Source of the DNA: Streptomyces luteolifulvus
Lineage (GTDB): Bacteria > Actinomycetota > Actinomycetes > Streptomycetales > Streptomycetaceae
Assembly (NCBI RefSeq): GCF_008806595.1
Contig: NZ_VZRB01000057.1
Location: 1-32,635, forward strand
Direction: 5' to 3'
DNA length: 32,635 nucleotides
Made by a program: the position numbers and the translations under genes. Positions 1 to 7,720 of this stretch are shown in pieces. The notes beneath the pieces are model-generated. The model ran no database searches and was not told where the DNA came from. It worked only from the letters and a program-made list of their open reading frames with translations. Within the stretch, counting starts at the first letter, position 1. Each line of letters opens with the position of its first letter.

Positions 1-189
1 CCAGAAGGCGTTCATCTTCTGCAGGATTCCGGCGTTGACGACCGCGTTGTCGAAGGACAGCGAGATCTCCAGGACCGACAGGATCAGCACGATCCCGAAG
101 GCCTCCCAGCCCCACTGCCACGCGGCGTAGGCCAGACCGAGCGCGGTGACGGCGAACGACCAGCCGAACGTCCTCAAGACCATCCTCAT
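1..189 (-). CDS. DUF475 (TerC-like) integral membrane protein, N-terminal part
   Basis: Only the first 63 codons are in the window; the gene continues to the left. The protein begins MRMVLRTFGWSFAVTALG, has one hydrophobic segment, and then carries EISLSFDNAVVNAGIL. That acidic, Asp-Asn signature inside a membrane helix is typical of the DUF475/TerC-related family of multi-pass membrane proteins, some of which are linked to tellurite resistance or metal handling. The family call is good; the function is not established. Two in-frame ATGs (189 and 183) lie close together and neither has a clear Shine-Dalgarno, so the start is uncertain by two codons. Confidence 0.8.
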   Translation of the reverse strand, partial: MRMVLRTFGWSFAVTALGLAYAAWQWGWEAFGIVLILSVLEISLSFDNAVVNAGILQKMNAFW

Positions 190-243
190 TCCAACTGTCA
201 GAAAAGCGTTCCGTGTTACGTGGAGAGAGCGGTGGGCGCCGCG

Positions 244-681
244 TCACGACGCCAGCCGGTCAAGGCCTGCGGTCGCCACCGCGGGCGCCACCTCGAACCA
301 GACGACCTTGCCCGTGGCGGTGCGGGCGCTGCCCCAGCTCGCCGCCACCGAGGCGACCAGCAGCAGACCCCGGCCGCTCTCGGCGTACAGCTCGCGGCTG
401 CGCGGTGCGGGCAGCCCGGGCGCCGTGTCGGTCACCCCCACCCGCAGCCGGACCCCCGTCCAGCGGACCGTCACCGAGCACGGCCCGGTGGTGTGCAGCA
501 CCGCGTTGGCGATCACCTCGCTCGAGAGCAGTTCGAGGTCGTCCTGCGTTTCGTCCGTCAGTGGGAGATTCCAGCCGCGGACCACCGACAGGAGCAGCCG
601 ACGGGCCTTGGGCACGGCGGCCGGGTCCTCCGGAAAGACCCGGAAGCTGTGGAGCAGGGGCTGTTCCGGGATGTCCGTCAT
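244..681 (-). CDS. Small ATP-binding protein of the anti-sigma factor/serine kinase type (HATPase_c_2)
   Basis: The 145-residue product is a stand-alone GHKL ATPase domain like SpoIIAB/RsbW, a very large paralogous family in Streptomyces. Visible motifs are the N box (LLSSEVIANAVLHT, Glu and Asn for Mg-ATP), the G1-like VTDTAPG, and the GRGLLLV glycine loop. No other domain is present. Such proteins usually bind or phosphorylate an anti-anti-sigma factor or regulate a sigma factor, but no sigma or STAS gene lies beside it, so the partner is unknown. Two in-frame ATGs exist. AAGGA abuts the first (687) but sits 6 nt before the second (681), so 681 is chosen. The 214 nt down to the next gene hold no clear gene. 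Confidence 0.85.
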   Translation of the reverse strand: MTDIPEQPLLHSFRVFPEDPAAVPKARRLLLSVVRGWNLPLTDETQDDLELLSSEVIANAVLHTTGPCSVTVRWTGVRLRVGVTDTAPGLPAPRSRELYAESGRGLLLVASVAASWGSARTATGKVVWFEVAPAVATAGLDRLAS

Positions 682-895
682 GATCATTCCTTGGTGGGCG
701 GCCCGCTCCGCCAGGGGCGGGCGTGTGTTGCCGTGTCTGGTGGAGGCGGACTGGTGGATACGGCCCTGGAGGGGCGTGGGGCCGTGGACGGGCGGGGAGG
801 GAGGAGGGTTTCGACTGCGCCGACGTATCCGGCGGGGAGGGCCGGTCGCGTGACCTGGACGGGTCCGGACCGGCCCCTGCGCCCGTGAGGCAGGC

Positions 896-1894
896 TCAGG
901 ACTTCTGGGCCAGGTCCTTAAGGGCCTTCTCCGCGCCGGGGTTCAGCGGGACGGGCGAGACGTCCTGCGCCTGGTCCACCTCGATCTCCGTCGCGGCCGG
1001 GTTCACCTTCTCCAGCTCGGTCTTCTTCTCGTACATCAGGTTGACGATGTCCGCGGCCAGATCCGGGTCGAAGCCCGTCTTCACCAGCAGCACGTTCTGC
1101 ACCACGATCGTCGGCACGTCCTTCGGCTGGTTGTATACGGACGCCGGGATGGAGCCGCTCCGGTAGACGTCGCCGTACTTCTTGTTCAGAGCGGGCAGTT
1201 GCGGGGTGATGTCGAGGAGGCGCACCTCCTTCTTGAGGCTGGTCGTGAGGTCGGTGATGCCGCCGCTCGGCAGTCCGCCGGACCAGAACAGGGCGTCGAT
1301 GGTGCTGTCCTTCATGCCGTCGACGGACTCGGGCAGGGCGAGGCGTTCGGCGGTGATGTCCTTGGCGGGGTCCAGTCCGGCTGCCTCCAGCAGCCGGTTG
1401 GCGATCACTTCCGTGCCGGAACCGGGTGCTCCGGTGGACACTCTCTTGCCTTTCATGTCCTTGAGGGACGTGATGCCCGAGTCGGCCCGGACCAGGACCT
1501 GGGTGTAGTTCGGGTAGAGCCGGGTCAGGGCCTCGACGTCCTGGGGCGTGTCGAACGCTTCCTTGCCCTCGACGGCGTTGCTGGCCGTGTCCATCAGGGA
1601 GAACGCGATGTCGTAGGTGCCCGCCCCGAGGCCTTGGATGTTCTGCACCGACGCGCCGGTGGAGGTGGCGGTGGCCCGGTAGCCGTCGAGGTTGTCGGAG
1701 ATCAGCTCCGCGAGGCCGCCACCGATCTGGTAGTACACGCCGGTGGTGGTGCCGGTCGCGATGGTGAGCCGGCCGCCCTTTCCGCCGCTCGCGGCGGTGT
1801 TGTCGGTCTGCTTCCCGCCGCCGCAGGCGGTGGCGGCGAGAGCGGTGACGAGGGCCGCGACGGCGAGGCGTGCGGCACGCATCCGGTGCTTCAT
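896..1894 (-). CDS. TAXI-family TRAP transporter solute-binding lipoprotein
   Basis: The 332-residue product is a periplasmic-binding-type receptor for a TRAP transporter of the TAXI subclass. It starts with a basic n-region and hydrophobic stretch ending in a lipobox (ATAC, Cys24), so it should be a surface lipoprotein. The mature part opens with the TAXI-type LTIATGTTTGVYYQIGGGLA, and later has GAPGSGTEVIANRLLEAAG and FWSGGLPSGGITDL, which form the ligand pocket in this family. Known TAXI ligands include glutamate and other carboxylates; the ligand here cannot be read. The start ATG overlaps the stop of the upstream permease by 4 nt (ATGA at 1891-1894), so the two are translationally coupled. 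A second TAXI protein lies at 6454-7413. Confidence 0.92.
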   Translation of the reverse strand: MKHRMRAARLAVAALVTALAATACGGGKQTDNTAASGGKGGRLTIATGTTTGVYYQIGGGLAELISDNLDGYRATATSTGASVQNIQGLGAGTYDIAFSLMDTASNAVEGKEAFDTPQDVEALTRLYPNYTQVLVRADSGITSLKDMKGKRVSTGAPGSGTEVIANRLLEAAGLDPAKDITAERLALPESVDGMKDSTIDALFWSGGLPSGGITDLTTSLKKEVRLLDITPQLPALNKKYGDVYRSGSIPASVYNQPKDVPTIVVQNVLLVKTGFDPDLAADIVNLMYEKKTELEKVNPAATEIEVDQAQDVSPVPLNPGAEKALKDLAQKS

Positions 1895-3993
1895 GAGGGC
1901 AGGTGTCCTTCCATGAGGGTTTCCGCCGGGCGGTTCTCACCGGTGGTGGGAACCGCGGGGGTCTGCTGCCTGCGGCGTACGAGATGAATGCCGAGGGCGA
2001 GTACGAGCGCCACGACACCAGCGGTGATCGCGACGGGTTCGAGGTAGAGGAGACAGAGGGCGGCGACGGCGCACAGGGCGCGCTCCATACGCCCGGCCGG
2101 TCCGAGCAGCCACCCGCCGGTGGCCGCGGCCAGCGCGGCGACCGCGAGGGCCGAGACCGCGGTAGTCCATACGATGCCCAACAGGCTGCCCGTGCCGAGC
2201 AGTTGGGAGCCGTTGTCGGTGAGGACGAAGGCGAACGGCACCAGGAACGCGGGCAGTGAGTACTTCCAGGTCGCCACCATGGTGCGCATCGGGTTTCCCC
2301 CGGTGATGGCGGCGGCGGCCGCCGCCGCGAGCGCCGTCGGAGGGCTCACTTCGGACAGCACGGCGTAGTAGAAGATGAACATGTACGCCTCGTGGGTGGC
2401 GACTCCCAGCGAGAGCAGCGCCGGTGCGATGATCACCGCGGCGATGATGAAGGAAGCGGTGACCGGGACGGCAAGCCCCAGGATGGACACCGAGACCGCC
2501 GCGAAGACGACGGTGAGGACCAGCACTATGGTCTTGTCGTCGCCGAAGAGTCCGGCCGCATCGACGATCACCGATGCCAGGTTCAGACCGAGCCCTGTCT
2601 GGGTGACGACGGCGACGATGATGCCCGCCGCCGCGCAGGTGGCGACCACCGGAAGCACCGACCGGCAGCCCTCGGCGAGCGCCTCGTACACCCGCCGCGG
2701 CGTCATCCGGTGCTCGGGGTCCAGGAACGAGAGCAGGAACTGCAGGGCCGTGGCGTAGACGACCGCCTTGAAGGGGGGCAGTCCCGCCACCATGAATCCG
2801 ATGATCATGAAGAGCGGGAGGAAGTGGTAGCCGAACCGGCCGAGCAGCCGCAGCGCCGACGTGCTCTGCTCCCCGACCACGGGCTGCGTCTGGTGCTTGC
2901 GGGCGTCGATCTCGACCGCGAGGAGGATGCCCAGGTAGTACAGGAGGGTGGGCACCAGTGCGTACAGCAGGACGGTGAGGTAACTCTCGCGCAGGTACTC
3001 GGCGATGATGAACGCCGCGGCGCCCAGGGTGGGCGGGGAAAGGATCGCCCCGATCCCGGCCGCCGCGAGCACGCCGCCGCCCTGTTCCTTCCCGTAGCCG
3101 GCCCGGCGCAGCACGGGCCAGGCGACCGATCCGAGGCTGACCGCGGTCGCGGTGCCGGACCCGGAGACGGTGCCGAGCAGGAAACCGGCGGCGGTCACGG
3201 TGCGGCCGGGGGCGCTGCGCGAGCCGCGGAAGGCCGCGAAGGACAGGTCGATGAAGAACTTGCCGGCGCCGGAGAGGTCGAGGACCGCGCCGAAGATGGT
3301 GAACAGCACGATGTAGGTGCCGGCCACGTTCAGCGGGACGCCGTACACCCCGTCGGTGCCCATGAAGAAGTGGGCCGCGATCGCGTCGATGTCGAACCCG
3401 CCGTGAGCCAGGGACCAGTCGTACGGCAGCAGCCCGCCGTAGTAGGCGTAGAGCAGGAAGGCCGCGCAGAAGGCGGGCAGGACCCAGCCGGTGGTGCGGC
3501 GGCACGCCTCCAGGACGAGCACGATGAGGACGAGCCCGGCCAACACGTCGAGGGAGGTGGGCAGTTGCCGTCGCTCGATGAAGGGGTCGAACTGCAGCAG
3601 CGGGTAGACGCACACGGCGAGCGCGGCCGCGGCAAGGAGCCAGTCGAACCAGCCGGGGTCGTCACGCCGTGCGGGTGTGCGGGTCTTCTCGTGGCCGCCG
3701 GCGCCGCGCCGCCGCAGAAGCAGCATCGCCGGTACCCGCACCGTTCCGCGGTAGGTCAGGAAGACCAGCGGCAGGGTCGCGGCGAGGAAGATCGTCAGGT
3801 AGTACTGGGTGCCCTTGGCCAGCGGGAAGAAGATCGCGTAGAGCACGAAGACCGACAGGGCCGCGCACGCCAGGGACACCGGACCGGACACCCGCGGGGA
3901 GAGTTTCCGGGCCGGCCGTTCCTGGTCGTACTCGGCCACCAGTTCCTCAGCGGTTCGCTGCTGCGGATCGGACGGCGCCGTTGCCATGCTCAT
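1891..3993 (-). CDS. TRAP transporter permease, fused small (4TM) and large (12TM) subunits
   Basis: The 700-residue product is the membrane part of a TRAP-TAXI transporter, which imports organic acids or amino acids using an ion gradient. In this subclass DctQ-like and DctM-like subunits are fused. The N-terminal 200 residues hold several hydrophobic helices. The large domain follows, with DctM-type stretches such as GSGTATAVSLGSVAWPVLRR and GAILSPPTLGAAAFIIAEYL. Length fits the 4TM/12TM fusion class. The start at 3993 has AGGAG 9 nt upstream. It precedes and overlaps the TAXI lipoprotein gene, so the pair is one operon, and it is divergent from the response regulator at 4209. Confidence 0.93.
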   Translation of the reverse strand: MSMATAPSDPQQRTAEELVAEYDQERPARKLSPRVSGPVSLACAALSVFVLYAIFFPLAKGTQYYLTIFLAATLPLVFLTYRGTVRVPAMLLLRRRGAGGHEKTRTPARRDDPGWFDWLLAAAALAVCVYPLLQFDPFIERRQLPTSLDVLAGLVLIVLVLEACRRTTGWVLPAFCAAFLLYAYYGGLLPYDWSLAHGGFDIDAIAAHFFMGTDGVYGVPLNVAGTYIVLFTIFGAVLDLSGAGKFFIDLSFAAFRGSRSAPGRTVTAAGFLLGTVSGSGTATAVSLGSVAWPVLRRAGYGKEQGGGVLAAAGIGAILSPPTLGAAAFIIAEYLRESYLTVLLYALVPTLLYYLGILLAVEIDARKHQTQPVVGEQSTSALRLLGRFGYHFLPLFMIIGFMVAGLPPFKAVVYATALQFLLSFLDPEHRMTPRRVYEALAEGCRSVLPVVATCAAAGIIVAVVTQTGLGLNLASVIVDAAGLFGDDKTIVLVLTVVFAAVSVSILGLAVPVTASFIIAAVIIAPALLSLGVATHEAYMFIFYYAVLSEVSPPTALAAAAAAAITGGNPMRTMVATWKYSLPAFLVPFAFVLTDNGSQLLGTGSLLGIVWTTAVSALAVAALAAATGGWLLGPAGRMERALCAVAALCLLYLEPVAITAGVVALVLALGIHLVRRRQQTPAVPTTGENRPAETLMEGHLPS

Positions 3994-4208
3994 CTAGGCC
4001 ATCTCCTGGGGCTGGGTGCTTCTGCTTCACCCCAGACCGTGGCAGCCGTGACAAGCAGGCAACAGGGAACGCTCGTGGTCTTAACGTAGGTTTAGGGTTG
4101 GGTGACGGGGATCACTTCTACGCTCGTCCCGACGGCCGAGACCCGGTCTGCCCCTGGCCTTCGTGCCGTGGCGGGTCCGGGCCCGCGCACGAGGAACCGG
4201 GAGGCGGT
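3994..4208. promoter_or_regulatory. Divergent promoter region between TRAP operon and two-component operon
   Basis: This 215-nt gap must hold the promoters of the leftward TRAP/TAXI operon and the rightward regulator/kinase operon. An AT-richer block at 4081-4098 contains two TTA-led half-sites, TTAACGTAGG and TTAGGGTTGG, whose TTA triplets are 11 bp apart. Tandem half-sites about one helical turn apart are the usual binding target of OmpR-type regulators such as the neighbour at 4209. That this is its operator is inference. Confidence 0.4.
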
Positions 4209-4991
4209 GTGCGGATACTCCTTGTCGAGGACGACAACCGGGTGGCCGACGCCCTTGCGGGCGCGCTGCGCCGCAACGGGTACGAGGTGCGGCGCGTGGC
4301 CAACGCCGCCGACGCGCTGGCCGCGCCCGCCGTCGACCTGGTCCTGCTCGACCTGGGCCTGCCGGACCGGGACGGCATCGAGGTGTGCCGGGAGCTGCGT
4401 GCCCGGGGCGGGGTCCCGGTGATCGCGGTGACCGCGCGGGGAGGCGAACCCGACCGGGTACGGGGGCTGCGCAGCGGCGCCGATGACTACGTGGTGAAGC
4501 CGTTCGGCACCGCTGAGCTGCTCGCCCGTATCGAGGCGGTGCTCCGGCGCAGCATGAGCCAGCGCGCGCATGAGGACCGGCTCGTCACCGTCGGCGGCCT
4601 CGAGATCGACCTCGGGCGGCGCGCGGTCACCCTGGACGGACAGCCGGTTCCCCTCACCCGCAAGGAGTTCGACGTCCTGGCCGTGCTGGTGCGCGCCAAC
4701 GGCGCCGCCGTGCCCCGGGACCGCATCGTCGTCGAGGTGTGGCAGACGACGTACGACGGTATGTCGCGCACGCTCGACGTCCATGTGGCCACCCTGCGCG
4801 GCAAGCTGGGGCGGGCGGGAAGTGTGGTGCGGACGGTGCGCGGCTTCGGCTACCGTCTCGCGACCGCCGACGGCATGGCCCCGGACACCGTTCCGGCCCC
4901 GCCCGCTCCGGACACCGCCCCTGATGCGAGGGCGCAGTCGAACCCGGACGGCCCGATCCCTGCCTCGCCGCCCACGGCGGCCGACACCTGA
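4209..4991 (+). CDS. OmpR/PhoB-family response regulator
   Basis: The 260-residue product has an N-terminal receiver domain (VRILLVEDD, acidic pair D8/D9; phosphoacceptor D48 in LVLLDLGLPDRDG; conserved Lys in DDYVVKPF). It also has a C-terminal winged-helix DNA-binding domain with PLTRKEFDVLAVL, a DVHVATLRGKLG recognition region and VRTVRGFGYRL. A Pro/Ala-rich tail of about 35 residues follows. The reading frame is open further upstream, but the family start is the GTG at 4209, with GGGAGG 4 nt before it. The kinase gene follows 15 nt later. Placement between two TAXI receptor genes and divergent to the TRAP permease suggests control of that transporter. Confidence 0.92.
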   Translation: MRILLVEDDNRVADALAGALRRNGYEVRRVANAADALAAPAVDLVLLDLGLPDRDGIEVCRELRARGGVPVIAVTARGGEPDRVRGLRSGADDYVVKPFGTAELLARIEAVLRRSMSQRAHEDRLVTVGGLEIDLGRRAVTLDGQPVPLTRKEFDVLAVLVRANGAAVPRDRIVVEVWQTTYDGMSRTLDVHVATLRGKLGRAGSVVRTVRGFGYRLATADGMAPDTVPAPPAPDTAPDARAQSNPDGPIPASPPTAADT

Positions 4992-5006
4992 GCGCGCTGA
5001 TCACCG

Positions 5007-6437
5007 ATGCGCCGCCGACTTCTCGTCATCGTCTTCGCCCTGGTCGCGGGGCTCATCGTGGCGCTCAGCGTTCCGCTGGTACGGGCCACCGCGGAGCGCT
5101 CGGTCCAGACCTCGTTCATCGGCCGGGTCGAGGACGGCGCCTGGTTCGCCGACATGGCGGCCACCGCCCTCGAATCGGGACGGACGGGCCGTCTGGAGGC
5201 CGCCGCCGACCGCTACACGGCCCTGTACGACTCGCGGGTCGCCGTCGTCGACGCGGACAGCGAGATCGTCGTCGCCTCCCGCCCCCTCGACCTGAAGGAG
5301 CCACAGGTGCGGTCGGCGCTGCTCAGAGCCCTTGCCGACCGGCCCGCGCAGCAGCCCAGCGTGGTCTGGCCGTGGGACGACCGTCCTTTCGTCCTGGCCG
5401 AGCCGGTCAAGCGCGACGGCCGGGTGCTCGGCGCCGTACTCATCGTCTCCCCCACCGACCGGGCCCGCTCCCAGGTCACCGACCACCTGACCCTCGTCGG
5501 CCTGGGCAGCCTCGCCGCACTTGCCGCCGTGGTCATCGCGGTCGCCACCCCGGTCGTCCGCTGGGTGCTGCGCCCGGTCCACGAACTGGACCGGGCCACG
5601 CACGAGGTCGCCCTCGGACGGCTGAAGACCAGGGTCTCGGAACGGGCGGGCGCCCCGGAGCTGCGCCGCCTGGCCAACAGCTTCAACGTGATGGCGGACA
5701 GCATGCACGCCTCGCAGGAGCAGCAGCGCGCGTTCGTGGCGCAGGCCTCCCACCAGCTGCGCAATCCGCTGACCGCCCTCCGGCTGCGGGTGGAGAACCT
5801 CGAGGAATTCGTGAACGACCCACGTGGCCTGCACGAACTGCACTTCGCCGTGGAGGAGGCCGACCGGTTCGGCGAGATCCTCGACGGGCTGCTGCGCATG
5901 GCCAGGGCCGAGGCGTCCGAGGCGGAACGCCGGCCCGTCGACGTGTCGGCCGTGGTCGTCCACCGGGTCGACGCCTGGCGGACTGCCTACGAGGCCGAGG
6001 GCGTCCGGCTCACGCTGACGGTTCCCGACGGCGTACGCGCACTGTCCCTGCCCGACTGCCTCGACCACGCTCTGGACACCCTGCTGGACAACGCGCTCAA
6101 GTTCGGCGACGGCACTCCGGTGGACGTCTCGGTCACCCGTCCCCCGGGCGGCGACGGTGCCGGTGCACAGCGCGGGCAGGACGACGGCGTGGTGGAGGTG
6201 ACGGTGCGCGACGGTGGCTCCGGTCTGACCGCCGAGGAACTGGCACGGGCAGGCGGGAGGTTCTGGCGCAGCACCCGCCACCAGAACGTCCGGGGCACGG
6301 GCCTCGGCCTCGCCCTCACCCGCATGGTGGTGGAGGCGGGCGGCGGCGAACTTCGCCTCGCGGCGGCAGAACCGCACGGACTCGCGGCCACTCTACGGTT
6401 GCCGAGTGCTCCCCCGCCCCCGGGCGCGGCACCCTGA
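5007..6437 (+). CDS. Sensor histidine kinase, TRAP/TAXI-associated
   Basis: The 476-residue membrane kinase is the partner of the response regulator just upstream. One transmembrane helix lies at about residues 5-25 and a second at 162-183; between them is an extracytoplasmic domain of about 130 residues. A HAMP linker follows, then the dimerisation domain with QASHQLRNPLTALRL (phosphoacceptor H249). The ATPase domain has the N box TLLDNALKFGDG, the D box VRDGGSGL and the glycine loop GTGLGLAL. All key residues are intact. It ends 16 nt before the convergent stop of the second TAXI gene. It may sense ligand through a TAXI protein; that is inference from context. Confidence 0.92.
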   Translation: MRRRLLVIVFALVAGLIVALSVPLVRATAERSVQTSFIGRVEDGAWFADMAATALESGRTGRLEAAADRYTALYDSRVAVVDADSEIVVASRPLDLKEPQVRSALLRALADRPAQQPSVVWPWDDRPFVLAEPVKRDGRVLGAVLIVSPTDRARSQVTDHLTLVGLGSLAALAAVVIAVATPVVRWVLRPVHELDRATHEVALGRLKTRVSERAGAPELRRLANSFNVMADSMHASQEQQRAFVAQASHQLRNPLTALRLRVENLEEFVNDPRGLHELHFAVEEADRFGEILDGLLRMARAEASEAERRPVDVSAVVVHRVDAWRTAYEAEGVRLTLTVPDGVRALSLPDCLDHALDTLLDNALKFGDGTPVDVSVTRPPGGDGAGAQRGQDDGVVEVTVRDGGSGLTAEELARAGGRFWRSTRHQNVRGTGLGLALTRMVVEAGGGELRLAAAEPHGLAATLRLPSAPPPPGAAP

Positions 6438-6453
6438 CGACCGTCGGCCGGTG

Positions 6454-7413
6454 TCAGGGGTGCGACTCGCGGAACCAGCGCGCCGCGCCCGGGTGAAGGT
6501 CCAGCGGGTGGGTGGCGATCGCCGTACGACGGTCCAGTCGGCGGGCCTCCGGGTGAGCGCGTATGAGCTGGGACTGCCCCTCGAACAGCAGCCGGGTCAG
6601 CCAGTACGCCTCCGCGTCCGGCATGTTCCGCCGCACCACCAGAAAGTTCGGCACGCTCACGGTGGTCACCGCACTCTGCGGGCCGTATACGACAGCCGGC
6701 ACGGTGGTCTCCGTGTAGAGCTCGCCGTAGGACCGGGTGAGATCGTCGACCACGTCGCCGAGGCCGACGAGGCGGATGGGCATCGTCCGGCGGAGGTCGG
6801 TGATCGCCGCGGTGGGCAGGCCGCCGCTCCAGAAGAAGGCGTCGATCCGCCCGGCGGCCAGGGCGCCCGTGGACTCCCGCACATCGAGCCGCCGCGCGCT
6901 CACATCCTTGCCCGGAGAGAGCCCCGCGACCTTCAGGATGCGTTCGGCGAGCAGCGCGGTGCCCGAGCCCACGGCACCCACGGAGACCCGCCGCCCGCGC
7001 AGCTCCCTCACACTGCGTACGGGGCTGTCCGCGGGGACCACGAGTTGCACGTAGTTGTCGTAGAGCGCGGCGAGCGCCACCACGGGTACCCGCTCGGTGA
7101 ACGGCGCGCGACCGGCGACGGCGTCCGCGGCGGAATCGGCGAGCGTGAAGCCCACCCGCACCTTGCCCGCGCCCACCAGGCGCAGGTTGTCGACACTGCC
7201 TCCGGTGTGCAGGACACGGGCGGACGCGTCGGGCAGCCGACGATCGATGAGCTCCGCGTACCCGGCCCCGTACTCCGCGTAGACGCCGCCCTGGTTACCG
7301 GTGGCCACGCTGATCTCACCGGACGGCCGACGCGGATCATCGTTTCCGGTGCACCCAGCAAGCAGCACCACCATCAGGGCGATGGTGGTGGCGAGCAGGC
7401 GTGCCACCGGCAT
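6454..7413 (-). CDS. Second TAXI-family solute-binding lipoprotein
   Basis: The 319-residue product starts at ATG 7413, chosen because AAGGAGG lies 5 nt upstream and because MPVARLLATTIALMVVLLAGC is a clean lipoprotein signal with its Cys at residue 21. The frame is open beyond this but has no better start. The mature domain is TAXI type, with SVATGNQGGVYAEYGAGYAE, GAVGSGTALLAERILKVAG and FFWSGGLPTAAITDLR, parallel to the receptor at 896-1894. It has no permease beside it. It is convergent with the kinase gene, which suggests either a second receptor for the TRAP permease or a ligand-sensing partner of the kinase. Confidence 0.9.
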   Translation of the reverse strand: MPVARLLATTIALMVVLLAGCTGNDDPRRPSGEISVATGNQGGVYAEYGAGYAELIDRRLPDASARVLHTGGSVDNLRLVGAGKVRVGFTLADSAADAVAGRAPFTERVPVVALAALYDNYVQLVVPADSPVRSVRELRGRRVSVGAVGSGTALLAERILKVAGLSPGKDVSARRLDVRESTGALAAGRIDAFFWSGGLPTAAITDLRRTMPIRLVGLGDVVDDLTRSYGELYTETTVPAVVYGPQSAVTTVSVPNFLVVRRNMPDAEAYWLTRLLFEGQSQLIRAHPEARRLDRRTAIATHPLDLHPGAARWFRESHP

Positions 7414-7533
7414 AAGTGCCTCCTTGCACCGGGCGAACCGGCCACTGAACGCCGGGCCCGGAGCGCAGACACCCCGACGGGCCCACGCGATCAGCCTAAC
7501 CGGGCGGGGAACGGGTGGCGTCATACGCGGCGA

Positions 7534-7690
7534 TCAGACCGACGCGCCGGCTGAGCCGCTCCCGATGGTGTCGTCGTGCAGCCGGGCGTTCTCCCGGGCG
7601 ATGGCCGTGCCGAGGCCGCCGCCTTCGGACCGGTTACGGGCGGCGTCGGTCCTGTAGCAGCGATGGTCTGCACCGGACACCTCACCGACG
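7534..7690 (-). pseudogene. Remnant of a sensor histidine kinase C-terminus
   Basis: From about 7659 to the stop at 7534 the minus strand encodes CYRTDAARNRSEGGGLG, then TAIARENARLHDDTIGSGSA. This matches the end of a kinase ATPase domain (aromatic-RTD-ARNR, glycine loop GGGLG, then AIARENARLHGGTI in intact relatives). Sequence before it in this frame does not look like a kinase, and there is no N or D box, so only the last 40 or so codons remain. The loop reads GLGTAIA where GLGLAIA is expected. It sits between the second TAXI gene and the radical SAM operon and is probably untranslated. It is not derived from the kinase at 5007, whose tail differs. Confidence 0.55.
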
Positions 7691-7720
7691 GCGGCAGCGA
7701 GTACGAGTGCTGAGCACCTC

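Noticed and set aside
2392..4089. Long plus-strand open frame of 565 codons opposite the TRAP permease
   Set aside because: It is the complement of the permease, rich in Gln, Arg, Gly and Asp with no hydrophobic or domain pattern. Such shadows are usual in DNA of this GC content.
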